From: UBA7803 sp034522075
GTDB taxonomy: Bacteria > Pseudomonadota > Gammaproteobacteria > Pseudomonadales > Azotimanducaceae
Direction: 5' to 3'
Length of the DNA stretch: 64,000 nucleotides
Assembly (NCBI GenBank): GCA_034522075.1
Contig: JAXHLO010000003.1
Coordinates: forward strand, 1-64,000
This document shows positions 18,211-26,873 of the stretch, piece after piece (within the stretch, counting starts at the first letter, position 1; every line of letters starts with the position of its first letter). The notes under the pieces were generated by a model. The model was not told the DNA's origin, made no database searches, and worked only from the letters and a program-made list of their open reading frames with translations. The position numbers and the translations under genes are program-made.

Positions 18211-19832
18211 CGAAGAGTCTCTCCGCCGAACTGCCCATGCTCCGGGGCGAGTATCCAGCGGTCCGGCCGGGCCTGATTCCATTCGTCCCGCATGCCCTCG
18301 GGCAGGCGCTTGTCGTCGAGCAACTGGCCCGGCTCGAGATATTCGTACAGCTCGCTCATGTTGCGCACCCGCAGATCGTCCACGCGGCGGAAGATGTGTT
18401 CGGGGCGCAGCTCATCAGAGCTGTGCAACCCCATGGCCCCGAGCAGTTCGTGAAAGCCGTTCATGGTGGCGCGGTGAAAGCTGGCCACCCGCGCGGTCTT
18501 GTCCTTCACGTCCAGACCGTAGACCAGGGCCGGGTCCTGGGTGGTGATCCCGGTGGGGCAGGTGTTGGCGTTGCAGCGCAGCGACTGGATACAGCCGAGC
18601 GCAAACATCATGGCCCGCGCCGTGGCACAGAGGTCTGCACCAATGGCCAGCGCGCGGATCATGTGAAAGCCGCTGAAGATCTTGCCGCTGGCGATGATTC
18701 TGATCCGGTCGCGCAGTCCCACTCCCACCAGGGCCGTGTGGACGAACACCCAGGAGTCCCGGGCCGGCATGCCTACGGAGTTGGAGAACTCCAGAGGAGC
18801 AGCGCCGGTGCCGCCCTCACCGCCGTCCACGGTGATGAAATCCGGGGTGATGCCGGTTTCCACCATGGCTTTGCAGATGGCGAAGAAATCGGTGCGGCGG
18901 CCCACGCACAGCTTGAATCCCACCGGTTTGCCGCCGGACAGCTCACGCAGCCGGGCGATGAACTCGAGCAGGCCCGCGGGGCTGTCGAACTCGGTGTGGG
19001 AGGGCGGTGAAACTATTGTCTTGCCCGGCTCGATCATGCGGATCCTGGCGATCTCCGGGGAGACTTTGACCCCCGGCAGTACACCGCCGTGTCCCGGTTT
19101 GGCTCCCTGTGACAGCTTCAGCTCGACCATCTTCACGGCATCGTGCGCCGCCTGCTGTTCGAAGGCATCGGGGTCGAAGCCGCCGCCCCGGGTGCGGCAG
19201 CCGAAATAGCCGGTACCGATCTGCCAGATCAGGTCGCCGCCGCCTTCGAGATGCTCGGGCGCGATACCGCCCTCACCGGTGTTGTGCGCAAAACCCTCCA
19301 GGCGGGCACCTTGATTCAGGGCCAGAATCGCCCGCGTCGAGATGGCGCCGTAGCTCATGGCCGAGATGTTGAGCAGCGACGCATCGTAGGGTCTGCGGCA
19401 GTCCGGTCCGCCGATGGCGACCCGCTGTGGGGTGTCGAGATTGTGGTGCGCTGCCAGGGAATGACTGGCCCACTCGTAGCCCACCCGATAGACATCGCGC
19501 TGCGTACCCAGGGGTTTGGTTTCCAGTTCCCCTTTGGCCCGCTGATACACGATGGCCCGCATCTCCCGTTCCACGGGAAAGGCGTCGACGTTGTTTTCGA
19601 TGAAGTACTGCTGAATCTCCGGCCGGAAGCGCTCCATGACGTAGCGCATGTGCCCGATGATGGGAAAATTGCGCAGCACCGTGTGTTCGCGTTGCAGGCC
19701 GTCGCGGAAACCGAGGGCGGCCAGCGGGCCGATGACCGCCAGCGACCAGAGCGCCGCCGGCTCGAACCACGCGGCCACGGCCACCAGGGCCAGGGTCACG
19801 AACAACGCTTTGAACAGCCAGCGCCGGACCAT
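18207..19832 (-). CDS. FMN-binding glutamate synthase-like protein with N-terminal membrane anchor
   Basis: A 541-residue protein. One or two membrane helices sit at residues 6-42, then a domain matching the FMN/[3Fe-4S] core of glutamate synthase. Signatures are ISAMSYGAIS, GFAHNTGEGGI, KPGHGGVLPG, the barrel strand FITVDGGEGGTGAAP and the [3Fe-4S] cysteines in CIQSLRCNANTCPTG, spaced C-X5-C-X4-C as in GltB. The glutaminase domain is absent, so it belongs to the stand-alone GltB2-like group of uncertain reaction. The last codons before the stop (GETLR) run to the edge of the REP element, whose GTAG provides the stop. The gene overlaps nothing upstream; its start lies two bases after the amidohydrolase stop, so the two are probably co-transcribed. 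Confidence 0.88.
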   Translation of the reverse strand: MVRRWLFKALFVTLALVAVAAWFEPAALWSLAVIGPLAALGFRDGLQREHTVLRNFPIIGHMRYVMERFRPEIQQYFIENNVDAFPVEREMRAIVYQRAKGELETKPLGTQRDVYRVGYEWASHSLAAHHNLDTPQRVAIGGPDCRRPYDASLLNISAMSYGAISTRAILALNQGARLEGFAHNTGEGGIAPEHLEGGGDLIWQIGTGYFGCRTRGGGFDPDAFEQQAAHDAVKMVELKLSQGAKPGHGGVLPGVKVSPEIARIRMIEPGKTIVSPPSHTEFDSPAGLLEFIARLRELSGGKPVGFKLCVGRRTDFFAICKAMVETGITPDFITVDGGEGGTGAAPLEFSNSVGMPARDSWVFVHTALVGVGLRDRIRIIASGKIFSGFHMIRALAIGADLCATARAMMFALGCIQSLRCNANTCPTGITTQDPALVYGLDVKDKTARVASFHRATMNGFHELLGAMGLHSSDELRPEHIFRRVDDLRVRNMSELYEYLEPGQLLDDKRLPEGMRDEWNQARPDRWILAPEHGQFGGETLR

Positions 19833-19834
19833 AA

Positions 19835-21604
19835 TCAGCGCGCGTAGCGCAGCTCACCGCCGACGAAAGTGAGGTCGACCTGGGTAGCGGGAATGTCCGC
19901 CTCGGGAATGGTCAGGATGTCCTGGGAGAGAACGGCAATGTCGGCCAGCTTGCCCGGCGTCAATGAGCCTTTGATGTCCTCCTCAAAGGCGGCATAGGCA
20001 TTGTTGATGGTGTAGCTGCGCAACGCCTCGCCGCGGGTCATGGCCTGATCCGGGTGGAATTTCTCGCCATTGTTCATCATGCGCGACACCGATGCATAGA
20101 ACGAGGCGATGGCATTGATCGGTTCCACCGGCACGTCGGTGCCGTTGCCGATGAGGGCGCCGCTTTCGATGAGGTCGCGCCACACGTACGAGGTGGTACG
20201 CGTTCGTTCCTCGCCGAGCCGCGACGGAATCCAGGGTCCGTCGGAGGTGCAGTGGATGCCCTGCATGGCGGCGATGACGCCCAGTTCGCCGAATCTCGGA
20301 ACGTCGTCCGGGTGAATGTGCTGGGCGTGCTCGATGCGCCAGCGTAGATCGACGCCGTCGACTTCGGCTTCCTCCCAGACGCGTTCATAGATATCCAGCG
20401 TCTCCCGGTTGGCCCGGGTTCCGATGGCGTGGGTGTTGACCTGAAAACCATGTTCCACGGCGATCTCGGCGGTGCGCTCTATGTCATCCACCGGCTCCAG
20501 TACCAGGCCGTCGGAGGAAGGCAGATCTTCATAGGGTTCCAGCAGCCACGCGCCATGGGCGCCGAGAGCGCCGTCGATCTGACGTTTGATGGAGCGTACC
20601 GTCAGGAAGTCGTTGCCCTGGGCCACCATCCGGTAGTCGGGCAGGCGGGCAGCCATGTCCTCGTTGGACTCGCTGCGCACCATCACATACAGGCGCACGG
20701 GCAGTTCGCCGGCTTCCTCGAGCTCTTTGAAGAAGTCGATGGTGGTGAAATCGGCACCGGCGTCGTGGAATGACGTGACCCCGTGGCGCAGGGCCTCTTC
20801 CCCGGCGAGCTGCACCCGTTCGCGCAGCACTGCCTGCTGCTGCGCTTCCGGCTGACGGTCGTTGTAGTCTGCTACGGCATCGTCCACCAGCCGTTGCGCG
20901 GTCTCCCGCAGCAGACCCGTGGCCTCGCCTTCCCCGGTGCGTACGATGGTCCCGCCCGGCGGGTCTTCCGTGTCGCCGTCGATGCCGGCCAGTTGCAGAG
21001 CCGCCTCATTGGCAAAGGCGGCATGGCCGCTGGCATGGCCGAGCAATACCGGATTATCCGGTGATACCGCGCTCAGGCTGTCGTGGCGCGGCACACCTTC
21101 CACGGCATCGTCGGGGACGTTGTCCCACTTGTCCTGATGCCAGCCGCGGCCGAAGATCCACTGCCCCGGCTCGGCCTGATCTGCGGCGACGGCCACCATA
21201 TTGACGATCTCCTGCCAGTTGGCGGCGCTGTTGAGATCGAGAATCTGCTTCGCCCGGCCCAGACTCAGGTAGTGGCCGTGGCCCTCGATGAAGCCGGGTA
21301 TGACCAGGCGTCCGTCCAGTTCGATGACTTCCGTCGCTTCTCCCACGTAGGCGGCGATGTCCTCGTTGCTGCCGACCGCGGTGATGGTATGGCCGGTCAC
21401 CGCCAGCGCCTGCGCGGTGCCGAGCTGTGGATCGACGGTTGCAACCTTGCCGCCGCGCAGCACCAGATCGGCCGGCGGAACGGCGCCGGCAGCGCTCTCG
21501 CTGGCCTGCTCCGCCGGCGGCTCGCCGCCGCAGCCGGCGGCAATGAGAGCACAGGCAGCCAGCGCCGCCCAGGTTCGAATCATTGATCTTCTTATCGTTC
21601 GCAT
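19835..21604 (-). CDS. Lipoprotein amidohydrolase of the YtcJ type (Amidohydro_3)
   Basis: A 589-residue zinc-dependent amidohydrolase. The signal ends in a lipobox (CALIAAGCGG), so it acts in the periplasm, attached to a membrane. The metal-binding HxH is in IEGHGHYLSLG; later His residues are in NTHAIGTRA and EHAQHIHPDD, and the catalytic Asp is probably in IGNGTDVP. The C-terminal strand PGKLADIAVLSQD is the usual urease-type beta sandwich. YtcJ relatives hydrolyse N-acyl or formamide bonds, with few known substrates. The ATG at 21604 is preferred to the one at 21661 because the added residues look like read-through from the neighbouring REP region. Confidence 0.88.
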   Translation of the reverse strand: MRTIRRSMIRTWAALAACALIAAGCGGEPPAEQASESAAGAVPPADLVLRGGKVATVDPQLGTAQALAVTGHTITAVGSNEDIAAYVGEATEVIELDGRLVIPGFIEGHGHYLSLGRAKQILDLNSAANWQEIVNMVAVAADQAEPGQWIFGRGWHQDKWDNVPDDAVEGVPRHDSLSAVSPDNPVLLGHASGHAAFANEAALQLAGIDGDTEDPPGGTIVRTGEGEATGLLRETAQRLVDDAVADYNDRQPEAQQQAVLRERVQLAGEEALRHGVTSFHDAGADFTTIDFFKELEEAGELPVRLYVMVRSESNEDMAARLPDYRMVAQGNDFLTVRSIKRQIDGALGAHGAWLLEPYEDLPSSDGLVLEPVDDIERTAEIAVEHGFQVNTHAIGTRANRETLDIYERVWEEAEVDGVDLRWRIEHAQHIHPDDVPRFGELGVIAAMQGIHCTSDGPWIPSRLGEERTRTTSYVWRDLIESGALIGNGTDVPVEPINAIASFYASVSRMMNNGEKFHPDQAMTRGEALRSYTINNAYAAFEEDIKGSLTPGKLADIAVLSQDILTIPEADIPATQVDLTFVGGELRYAR

Positions 21605-21664
21605 GGCCCCGTCCCCAATAATCGAGTGCCAGACTTTCGCATCGGCCGGGTAGGTATGCAAATT

Positions 21665-21809
21665 GTAGGAGCGATCTCCAGATCGCGAAGCCTGCTGTGG
21701 GAGCGACCTCGGGCGAGCGCAGCTCGCCTAACGCGAACGGAGTTCGCGCCAGGTCGCGACTGGAAAGTCACTCTCACCCGCCGGGTCGCGATCTGGAGAT
21801 CGCTCCTAC
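21665..21809. repeat. Composite REP-like element with a nested palindrome
   Basis: 145 bp from GTAGGAGCGATCTCCAGATC to GATCTGGAGATCGCTCCTAC. Two or three REP hairpins are present. One unit (GTGGGAGCGACCTC...CAGGTCGCGACTGG) is interrupted by a different palindromic segment at about 21710-21750 made of GGGCGAGCGCAGCTCGCC and ACGCGAACGGAGTTCGCG. It fills the divergent gap between the amidohydrolase and the alpha/beta hydrolase, so it may carry or disturb their promoters. Confidence 0.88.
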
Positions 21810-21852
21810 ATTTGCCGCACAATGCACAGTTTCGAGGCTGAAGATCCTGCCC

Positions 21853-22752
21853 ATGGAAAAACCCGGCTGGTTTCTGCGCGCCCTGGACGCTCCCAGGGAA
21901 GATCGTCACGTCGAAGTGTCCGGCGCGTCCATCCACTATCTGTACTGGGACGACGGTGATCCGGCGGACAAGCCGGGGCTGGTCTTCGTCCACGGCAACG
22001 GCGCCCATGCGCACTGGTGGGCGTTTCTGGCACCGTTCTTTCTCGAGCACTACCGCGTGGCAGCCCTGGATCTGTCCGGCGCCGGGGACAGCGGCCATCG
22101 CGACCATTACACCCCGGAGCAGTTCGCCGCCGAGGTGGCCGCCGTGGCGGAACATGCCGGGTTCGGTAACGACACGGTGGTGGTGGGTCACAGCTTCGGC
22201 GGCTATGTCACCCTGAAGACCGGCGTTCTCTACCGTGACCGGCTGGCCGGCGTGGTGCTGGTGGATTCCGCCGTGCGCCCGCCGGATTTCAAATGGGAGC
22301 GCGATCCGCGGCGCTCGCCCATCAAACCGAAACGGATCTACCAGGACTTCGATGAAGCCCTGGGCCGTTTCCGGCTCATGCCCCCCCAGGATTGCAAGAA
22401 TCACTATCTGCTGGACTACATCGGCCGCCACTCCCTGAAACGCACCGACACGGGCTGGACCTGGAAGTTCGATGACGGGCTGTTCCGCAAGTTCGAGTTC
22501 GGCGAAAACATGCACGAGGAACTGGCCAGGCTGAGCTGCCGGGTGGGCGTTCTCTATGGTGACAACAGCTACCTGTTCACCCAGGAGATCGCCGACTTCA
22601 TGTTCAAAGTCCTCGATGAATCGGTGCCGTTCGTGGCGGTTCCCGACGCTCAGCATCATCTGTTCCTGGACCAGCCGCTCGCTTTCGTGGCCGCCCTGCG
22701 CACGCTGCTGGCGGAGTGGCGCCATTCCCGCCCGCACCGATTGGGAATCTGA
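21853..22752 (+). CDS. Alpha/beta hydrolase
   Basis: A 299-residue hydrolase with the alpha/beta fold. The oxyanion motif is HGNGAHAHWW (residues 48-57), the nucleophile elbow is GHSFGG (Ser114), and the likely catalytic His is in DAQHHLFLD (His268 or 269), with Asp237 (YGDNSYL) as probable acid. The LDLSGAGDSGHRDHY stretch is typical of epoxide-hydrolase or esterase relatives. No signal peptide, so cytoplasmic. It heads a plus-strand set with the two DsbA-fold isomerase genes, starting 13 bases before the next one, which suggests a shared catabolic pathway for an aromatic or cyclic compound; the substrate is not known. Confidence 0.88.
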   Translation: MEKPGWFLRALDAPREDRHVEVSGASIHYLYWDDGDPADKPGLVFVHGNGAHAHWWAFLAPFFLEHYRVAALDLSGAGDSGHRDHYTPEQFAAEVAAVAEHAGFGNDTVVVGHSFGGYVTLKTGVLYRDRLAGVVLVDSAVRPPDFKWERDPRRSPIKPKRIYQDFDEALGRFRLMPPQDCKNHYLLDYIGRHSLKRTDTGWTWKFDDGLFRKFEFGENMHEELARLSCRVGVLYGDNSYLFTQEIADFMFKVLDESVPFVAVPDAQHHLFLDQPLAFVAALRTLLAEWRHSRPHRLGI

Positions 22753-22764
22753 AGGAGTCAGGCC

Positions 22765-23466
22765 ATGCAGCCGTTCGACCCCTGGCAGTCCGATGCCGAC
22801 CTGATCGTCTACATCGACGTGAAGAGTCCCTATGCCTTCGTTGCCAGAGAGCCGACCCGGGCGCTTGCGCACGAACTCGCTATCCGCATCGACTGGCGGC
22901 CCCTGACGCTCGACATACCGAGCTATCTCGGTTCGGCCAGACTGGATGACAAAGGCAAGGTGGCGGCCAGCGACCGCACGCCGGAACAGTGGAGCTCGGT
23001 GCGCTATGCCTACCGCGACGCCCGGCGCTATGCCCGGCTGCAGGGACACGCCCTGCGCGGCACGGTGAAGATCTGGGATACCTCCCTGGTTCACATCGGC
23101 ATGATGTGGGCCAAGGCGCAGGGCGACACTGTGCTCGACGACTATCTGGACCGCTGCTATCCGCCGTTCTGGCGCCGGGAGCTGGACGTGGAGGCCCCGG
23201 CTGTGATCACCGCCCAACTGGCTGCCGCCGGTGCCGACGTCGCCGGCTTCGAGGACTACCTGCACGGTCCGGGCCGGGAGCGCCATGACGCCGAACAGGC
23301 AGCCATATTCGATGCCGGCATATTCGGCGTGCCGACCTACCTGGCTGGCGAAGAACAGCTCTTCGGACGGGAACACCTGCCCCGGGTCCGCTGGCTGCTG
23401 CAGGGCCGGCAGGGCCCGCCACCCGATGTGGCCTACGAACTGCCGGCGCAGGTGCCTCATGACTGA
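22765..23466 (+). CDS. 2-hydroxychromene-2-carboxylate isomerase / DsbA-fold kappa-class protein
   Basis: A 233-residue protein with the thioredoxin fold of HCCA isomerase and kappa glutathione transferases. The N-terminal active-site stretch is YIDVKSPYAFVA, keeping the Ser of the SP motif that activates glutathione. The central helical insert carries WDTSLVHIGMMW, and the C-terminal strand has FGVPTYLAGEEQLFGREHLP, the cis-Pro segment. HCCA isomerase acts in naphthalene breakdown, but this family has many other members, so the substrate is open. GAAGGAG precedes the start. It overlaps the next paralogue by eight bases. Confidence 0.85.
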   Translation: MQPFDPWQSDADLIVYIDVKSPYAFVAREPTRALAHELAIRIDWRPLTLDIPSYLGSARLDDKGKVAASDRTPEQWSSVRYAYRDARRYARLQGHALRGTVKIWDTSLVHIGMMWAKAQGDTVLDDYLDRCYPPFWRRELDVEAPAVITAQLAAAGADVAGFEDYLHGPGRERHDAEQAAIFDAGIFGVPTYLAGEEQLFGREHLPRVRWLLQGRQGPPPDVAYELPAQVPHD

Positions 23467-24094
23467 CGCTGTCGAGCCCCATGTTTTCAGCGCGCCGCTG
23501 TCCGTGTGTGTGGACGTCAGGCATCCGCTCGCCTATCTGGCATTGCAGCCGGTTCAGGATCTGGCCCGCGAACTCGGCATCGACGTGGACTGGCTGCCGT
23601 TTCCGGCAGCAGGGCTCAAGCCGCCCCCCGCCGGCGACGACCGGGGCAGCCGCCACCGCCGCCACCGCGCGCGTTATCAGGCCGAGGAAATACAGCGCTA
23701 CGCCGGCGTTCAGGGTCTGACAATTGGTCAACCGTTCCGCAATGATGACACTACGGCGGCCGCCCTGGCTCACCTGTGGCTGCGGGAGCACTCTCCCGAG
23801 TCGGTACCGGACTTTCTCGGCGAGCTGTTCCGTCGCTTCTGGGACGGCTCGCTGGACAGCGCCGATCCCCGCGCGGTGGGCGCGCTGCTCGAGGCGCACG
23901 ATACGGACGTGGAAAAATTCCAGGCATTCGTCCGCGGCCCCGGCCCGGCAGCTCTGGCGGCCTTGCGCGAACGCCTGGTAGCCGCCGGCATCTTTGCTGT
24001 ACCCAGCCTGGTGGCAGCCGATGAGGTGTTCGTCGGCCGTGCCCATCTGCCCCTGGTGCGCCGGCTGTTGACGGAACCGTCACCGGGCTTGTGA
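23459..24094 (+). CDS. Second DsbA-fold isomerase-like paralogue lacking the active-site Ser
   Basis: A 211-residue paralogue of the preceding protein, with the same C-terminal pattern (GIFAVPSLVAADEVFVGRAHLP). At the N-terminus the SP motif has become RHPLAY (CVDVRHPLAYLAL), so the glutathione-activating Ser is replaced by His. The middle is shortened and contains an Arg/His-rich stretch (DRGSRHRRHRAR) where the first copy has its substrate helix. It is translationally coupled to the first copy and may act as its non-catalytic partner subunit; this is inference. Relationship to the family is clear only from the C-terminal half. Confidence 0.75.
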   Translation: MTDAVEPHVFSAPLSVCVDVRHPLAYLALQPVQDLARELGIDVDWLPFPAAGLKPPPAGDDRGSRHRRHRARYQAEEIQRYAGVQGLTIGQPFRNDDTTAAALAHLWLREHSPESVPDFLGELFRRFWDGSLDSADPRAVGALLEAHDTDVEKFQAFVRGPGPAALAALRERLVAAGIFAVPSLVAADEVFVGRAHLPLVRRLLTEPSPGL

Positions 24095-24172
24095 CGCCTC
24101 GCCGCCGTTCTCGGCAGAGGCCCGCTCGGGCATGATGGGCGCCGGATAGCTGATCGGCTGGAGAGAACGCCA

Positions 24173-25378
24173 ATGACCGAAGGAATCGCCAGGCGCAACC
24201 TCGCCCTGCTCATGGCCAGCCAGTGTCTGGCCACCGGCGGTACGGTGCTGGTGGTGACCATCGGCGGTATCGTCGGTACGGTGCTGTCGCCGAACCCGGT
24301 CTGGGCGACCCTGCCCATGTCGCTGATGGTCGTGGGCACGGCGGCAGGGGCAGTGCCCGCGGCCCTGCTCATGCGCCGGATCGGCCGCCGCCGCGGGTTC
24401 GCGCTGGCCGCGGGTGCCGCTGCAGGGGCTTCAGTGCTGGGCGCGCTGGCTCTGTGGCTCGAGAGTTTCGTGTTGTTCTGCGTGTGCACGGCTCTCATCG
24501 GCGCCAAGATCGCCTTCAGTCAGCAATATCGGTTTGCGGCCGCCGAGAGCGTGCCGGCGGCTGCCTCGGGACGCGCCGTCTCGCTGGTGCTGCTGGGCGC
24601 CGTAGGCGGCGCATTCCTCGGGCCGGAGCTGGCCACCCGGGCTGCGGACTGGTTTCCTGCCGTGCCGTTTGCCGGTTCGTTTCTGGCCCTGGCCGCAGCA
24701 TTTCTGCTGGCGGCGCTGCTGCTGTCGCTGCTTGCCGAGCCGGCGCCCGCAGCGGCCGGCAGCGAGACCGCCGAACGGCGGCCGCTGACGGTTCTGGCGC
24801 GGCAGCCGTTGTTCGTGATCGCCGTGCTCGGCGGCGTGGTCGGCCAGGGGGTGATGACCTTCGTCATGACCGCCACTCCCATTTCCATGCACGTCCTGGA
24901 CGGGCATTCGCTGGCCGATACGGCGTCCGTGATTCGTGCCCATGTGCTGGCCATGTACGTGCCGTCCCTGGCGTCCGCCGTGCTCATCGGCTGGTTCGGC
25001 ATCGGCCGGCTCATGGCCCTCGGTCTGGCGGCCTTTGCGGTTACGGTGATCATTGCCCTGCAGGGACACGAGTACCTGCACTACTGGTTTTCTCTGGTGC
25101 TGCTGGGCATCGGCTGGAATTTCCTGTTCGTCGGCGGCACCACGCTGCTGGTACAGAGCTACCGGCCCGAGGAGCGCTTTACCGCTCAGGCGGCCAACGA
25201 TTTCTCGGTCTTCGGCGTGGCGGCGCTGGGCTCCCTGCTGGCGGGCTCGGTGGTACACGCTGCGGGCTGGGAGGGCGTGCTGTGGGGCTGTCTGCCATTG
25301 CTGCTGGTCATGGCCCTGGCCCTGGTCTGGCTGGCCTGGCTGCAGCGCGGCACCGGGCAACCCCGCGAGGCGGTATAG
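24173..25378 (+). CDS. MFS transporter
   Basis: A 401-residue transporter with about twelve hydrophobic segments. The loop between helices 2 and 3 has the MFS signature LLMRRIGRRRGFALAAG. The central loop (about residues 192-205, TAERRPLTVL) separates the two six-helix bundles. The layout is that of small 12-helix exporters (YfmO/tetracycline type) rather than sugar permeases. GGAG lies about ten bases upstream of the ATG. The substrate is not evident. It stands between the isomerase pair and the DUF2868 gene, all plus strand, but the gap before it (78 bases) leaves operon membership open. Confidence 0.88.
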   Translation: MTEGIARRNLALLMASQCLATGGTVLVVTIGGIVGTVLSPNPVWATLPMSLMVVGTAAGAVPAALLMRRIGRRRGFALAAGAAAGASVLGALALWLESFVLFCVCTALIGAKIAFSQQYRFAAAESVPAAASGRAVSLVLLGAVGGAFLGPELATRAADWFPAVPFAGSFLALAAAFLLAALLLSLLAEPAPAAAGSETAERRPLTVLARQPLFVIAVLGGVVGQGVMTFVMTATPISMHVLDGHSLADTASVIRAHVLAMYVPSLASAVLIGWFGIGRLMALGLAAFAVTVIIALQGHEYLHYWFSLVLLGIGWNFLFVGGTTLLVQSYRPEERFTAQAANDFSVFGVAALGSLLAGSVVHAAGWEGVLWGCLPLLLVMALALVWLAWLQRGTGQPREAV

Positions 25379-25421
25379 TGATGTGCTCTGAAGTGACGGA
25401 GAGGTCGTTCTGAGTTCCGCC

Positions 25422-26873
25422 ATGCTGGTTCACGCCGTGAACGTCCGGCGCTGGCTGCGCGAAGACCGCCACACGCCGTATGCCGAGCGTCTGCAGCGCG
25501 ACCGCCGCATCGGCCGCGAGCTGGCTGCGCGGGATGACCTCGGCCGGGTGCTCGGCTGGTGGCAACGGGTTCATGCCGCTGAGCAGGACCCCTCCCTCGG
25601 TCATCGGGTGGAAGCCGGGCGGCGTCTGGCCTGTGTGGCGCTGACGGTGCTGGGCGTGCTGCTCGGTGTTGCCGTGGCCGGCATTGCGCTGGGTTATGAA
25701 GGCCGTTATCCGGTAAACCTGTTCGCCCTGCTCGGCGTACTGGTGGGGCTGCCGCTGCTGATGATGCTGATCACCCTGCTGCTGCTGCCCGGGCGTATTC
25801 CCGGCCTGGCTGCCGTACAGTCGGTAGCTGCCGGCATGAATCCCGGCCGCTGGGTCGGCGCCTGGCTCGACCGCTTCCTGGGCGCCGAACTGTTTGCCCC
25901 GGGGCTGCTCCGCGGCGGCGCCAGCGCGTTCTCCCGCTGGCAGCTCGCGGTGTTTTCCCAGTGGCTGGCTCTGGGATTTTTCGCCGGGGCGCTGGCCGTA
26001 GCGCTGCTGCTGGTGACCTTCACCGATCTGGCTTTCGGCTGGAGCACCACGTTGAATCTGGATCCGGCGCTGGTCTATGCGTGGGTGTCGGCTCTCTCCG
26101 CCCCGTGGGCCGGCTGGCTGCCCCAGGCGGCCCCCGACCTGGCGCTGGTGGAGGCGTCGCGCTATGTGCGCCTCGATCAGTCGCCCATGGCCCAGGGGCG
26201 AGTCGAGCAACTGGGCAACTGGTGGCCGTTCGTGCTCATGACCATCGTCGTCTACGGGGTGCTGCCGCGCCTGCTGTTGTTGCTGTTCGCCGCCTGGCGG
26301 TTGCGCCGCGCCACCAGAAGGCTGCTGCTCGAGGACCCGGAAGTCACCGCGCTGCTCGACCGCCTGGAAGAACCCCTGGTGGAGCTCGGCGGCAATGGCG
26401 AGGAAACCCCCGGTGATCATGACCGGCCGGGCCTGTCAGGCCCGCGGGAAGCGCTGGCGGCAGAGGGCCTGCTGCTGGTGATCTGGAACCAGGCAGCAGC
26501 GCCCGAGACGGCTCGTGCCTGGCTGCGCCGGGTGTTGGGGGTGGATGCCGCGGCCGCAGTGGAAGCGGGCATTCTGCAGGACGACGCGCAACAGCGTGGT
26601 GTGCTGGCGGCCGGGTCCCGGGAGATGCAGGGGGCGGTACGGCGCCTGGTGGTGGTGACCAAGGGCTGGGAACCGCCGTTGCTGGAATTCATGGATTACC
26701 TGGGGTTGCTGCGCGAGGAATTCGGCACCGAGCCGTCCATTACCATCGTGCCGCTGGACGTCCGGGGCACAGCGGTACGTGCAGCACAACGGGATGTCTG
26801 GGCCAAGGCGCTGGCCCGGGTGCGCGACCCGCGCCTGTATGTCATGGATGCACAGGCGGAGGCGGCGCCATGA
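25422..26873 (+). CDS. DUF2868 inner-membrane protein, partner of the DUF3482 GTPase
   Basis: A 483-residue membrane protein. After a short basic N-terminus (RWLREDRHTPYAERLQRDR) there are paired helices at about residues 68-90 and 99-125, another pair around 180-205, and one near 265-295. A soluble C-terminal domain of about 180 residues follows. This layout and the ATGA overlap with a DUF3482 GTPase identify DUF2868. The pair is common in gammaproteobacteria, and its function is unknown; membrane-anchored GTPase signalling or envelope maintenance has been suggested by context only. The start could lie a few codons upstream, but no better ribosome-binding site is seen. Confidence 0.85.
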   Translation: MLVHAVNVRRWLREDRHTPYAERLQRDRRIGRELAARDDLGRVLGWWQRVHAAEQDPSLGHRVEAGRRLACVALTVLGVLLGVAVAGIALGYEGRYPVNLFALLGVLVGLPLLMMLITLLLLPGRIPGLAAVQSVAAGMNPGRWVGAWLDRFLGAELFAPGLLRGGASAFSRWQLAVFSQWLALGFFAGALAVALLLVTFTDLAFGWSTTLNLDPALVYAWVSALSAPWAGWLPQAAPDLALVEASRYVRLDQSPMAQGRVEQLGNWWPFVLMTIVVYGVLPRLLLLLFAAWRLRRATRRLLLEDPEVTALLDRLEEPLVELGGNGEETPGDHDRPGLSGPREALAAEGLLLVIWNQAAAPETARAWLRRVLGVDAAAAVEAGILQDDAQQRGVLAAGSREMQGAVRRLVVVTKGWEPPLLEFMDYLGLLREEFGTEPSITIVPLDVRGTAVRAAQRDVWAKALARVRDPRLYVMDAQAEAAP

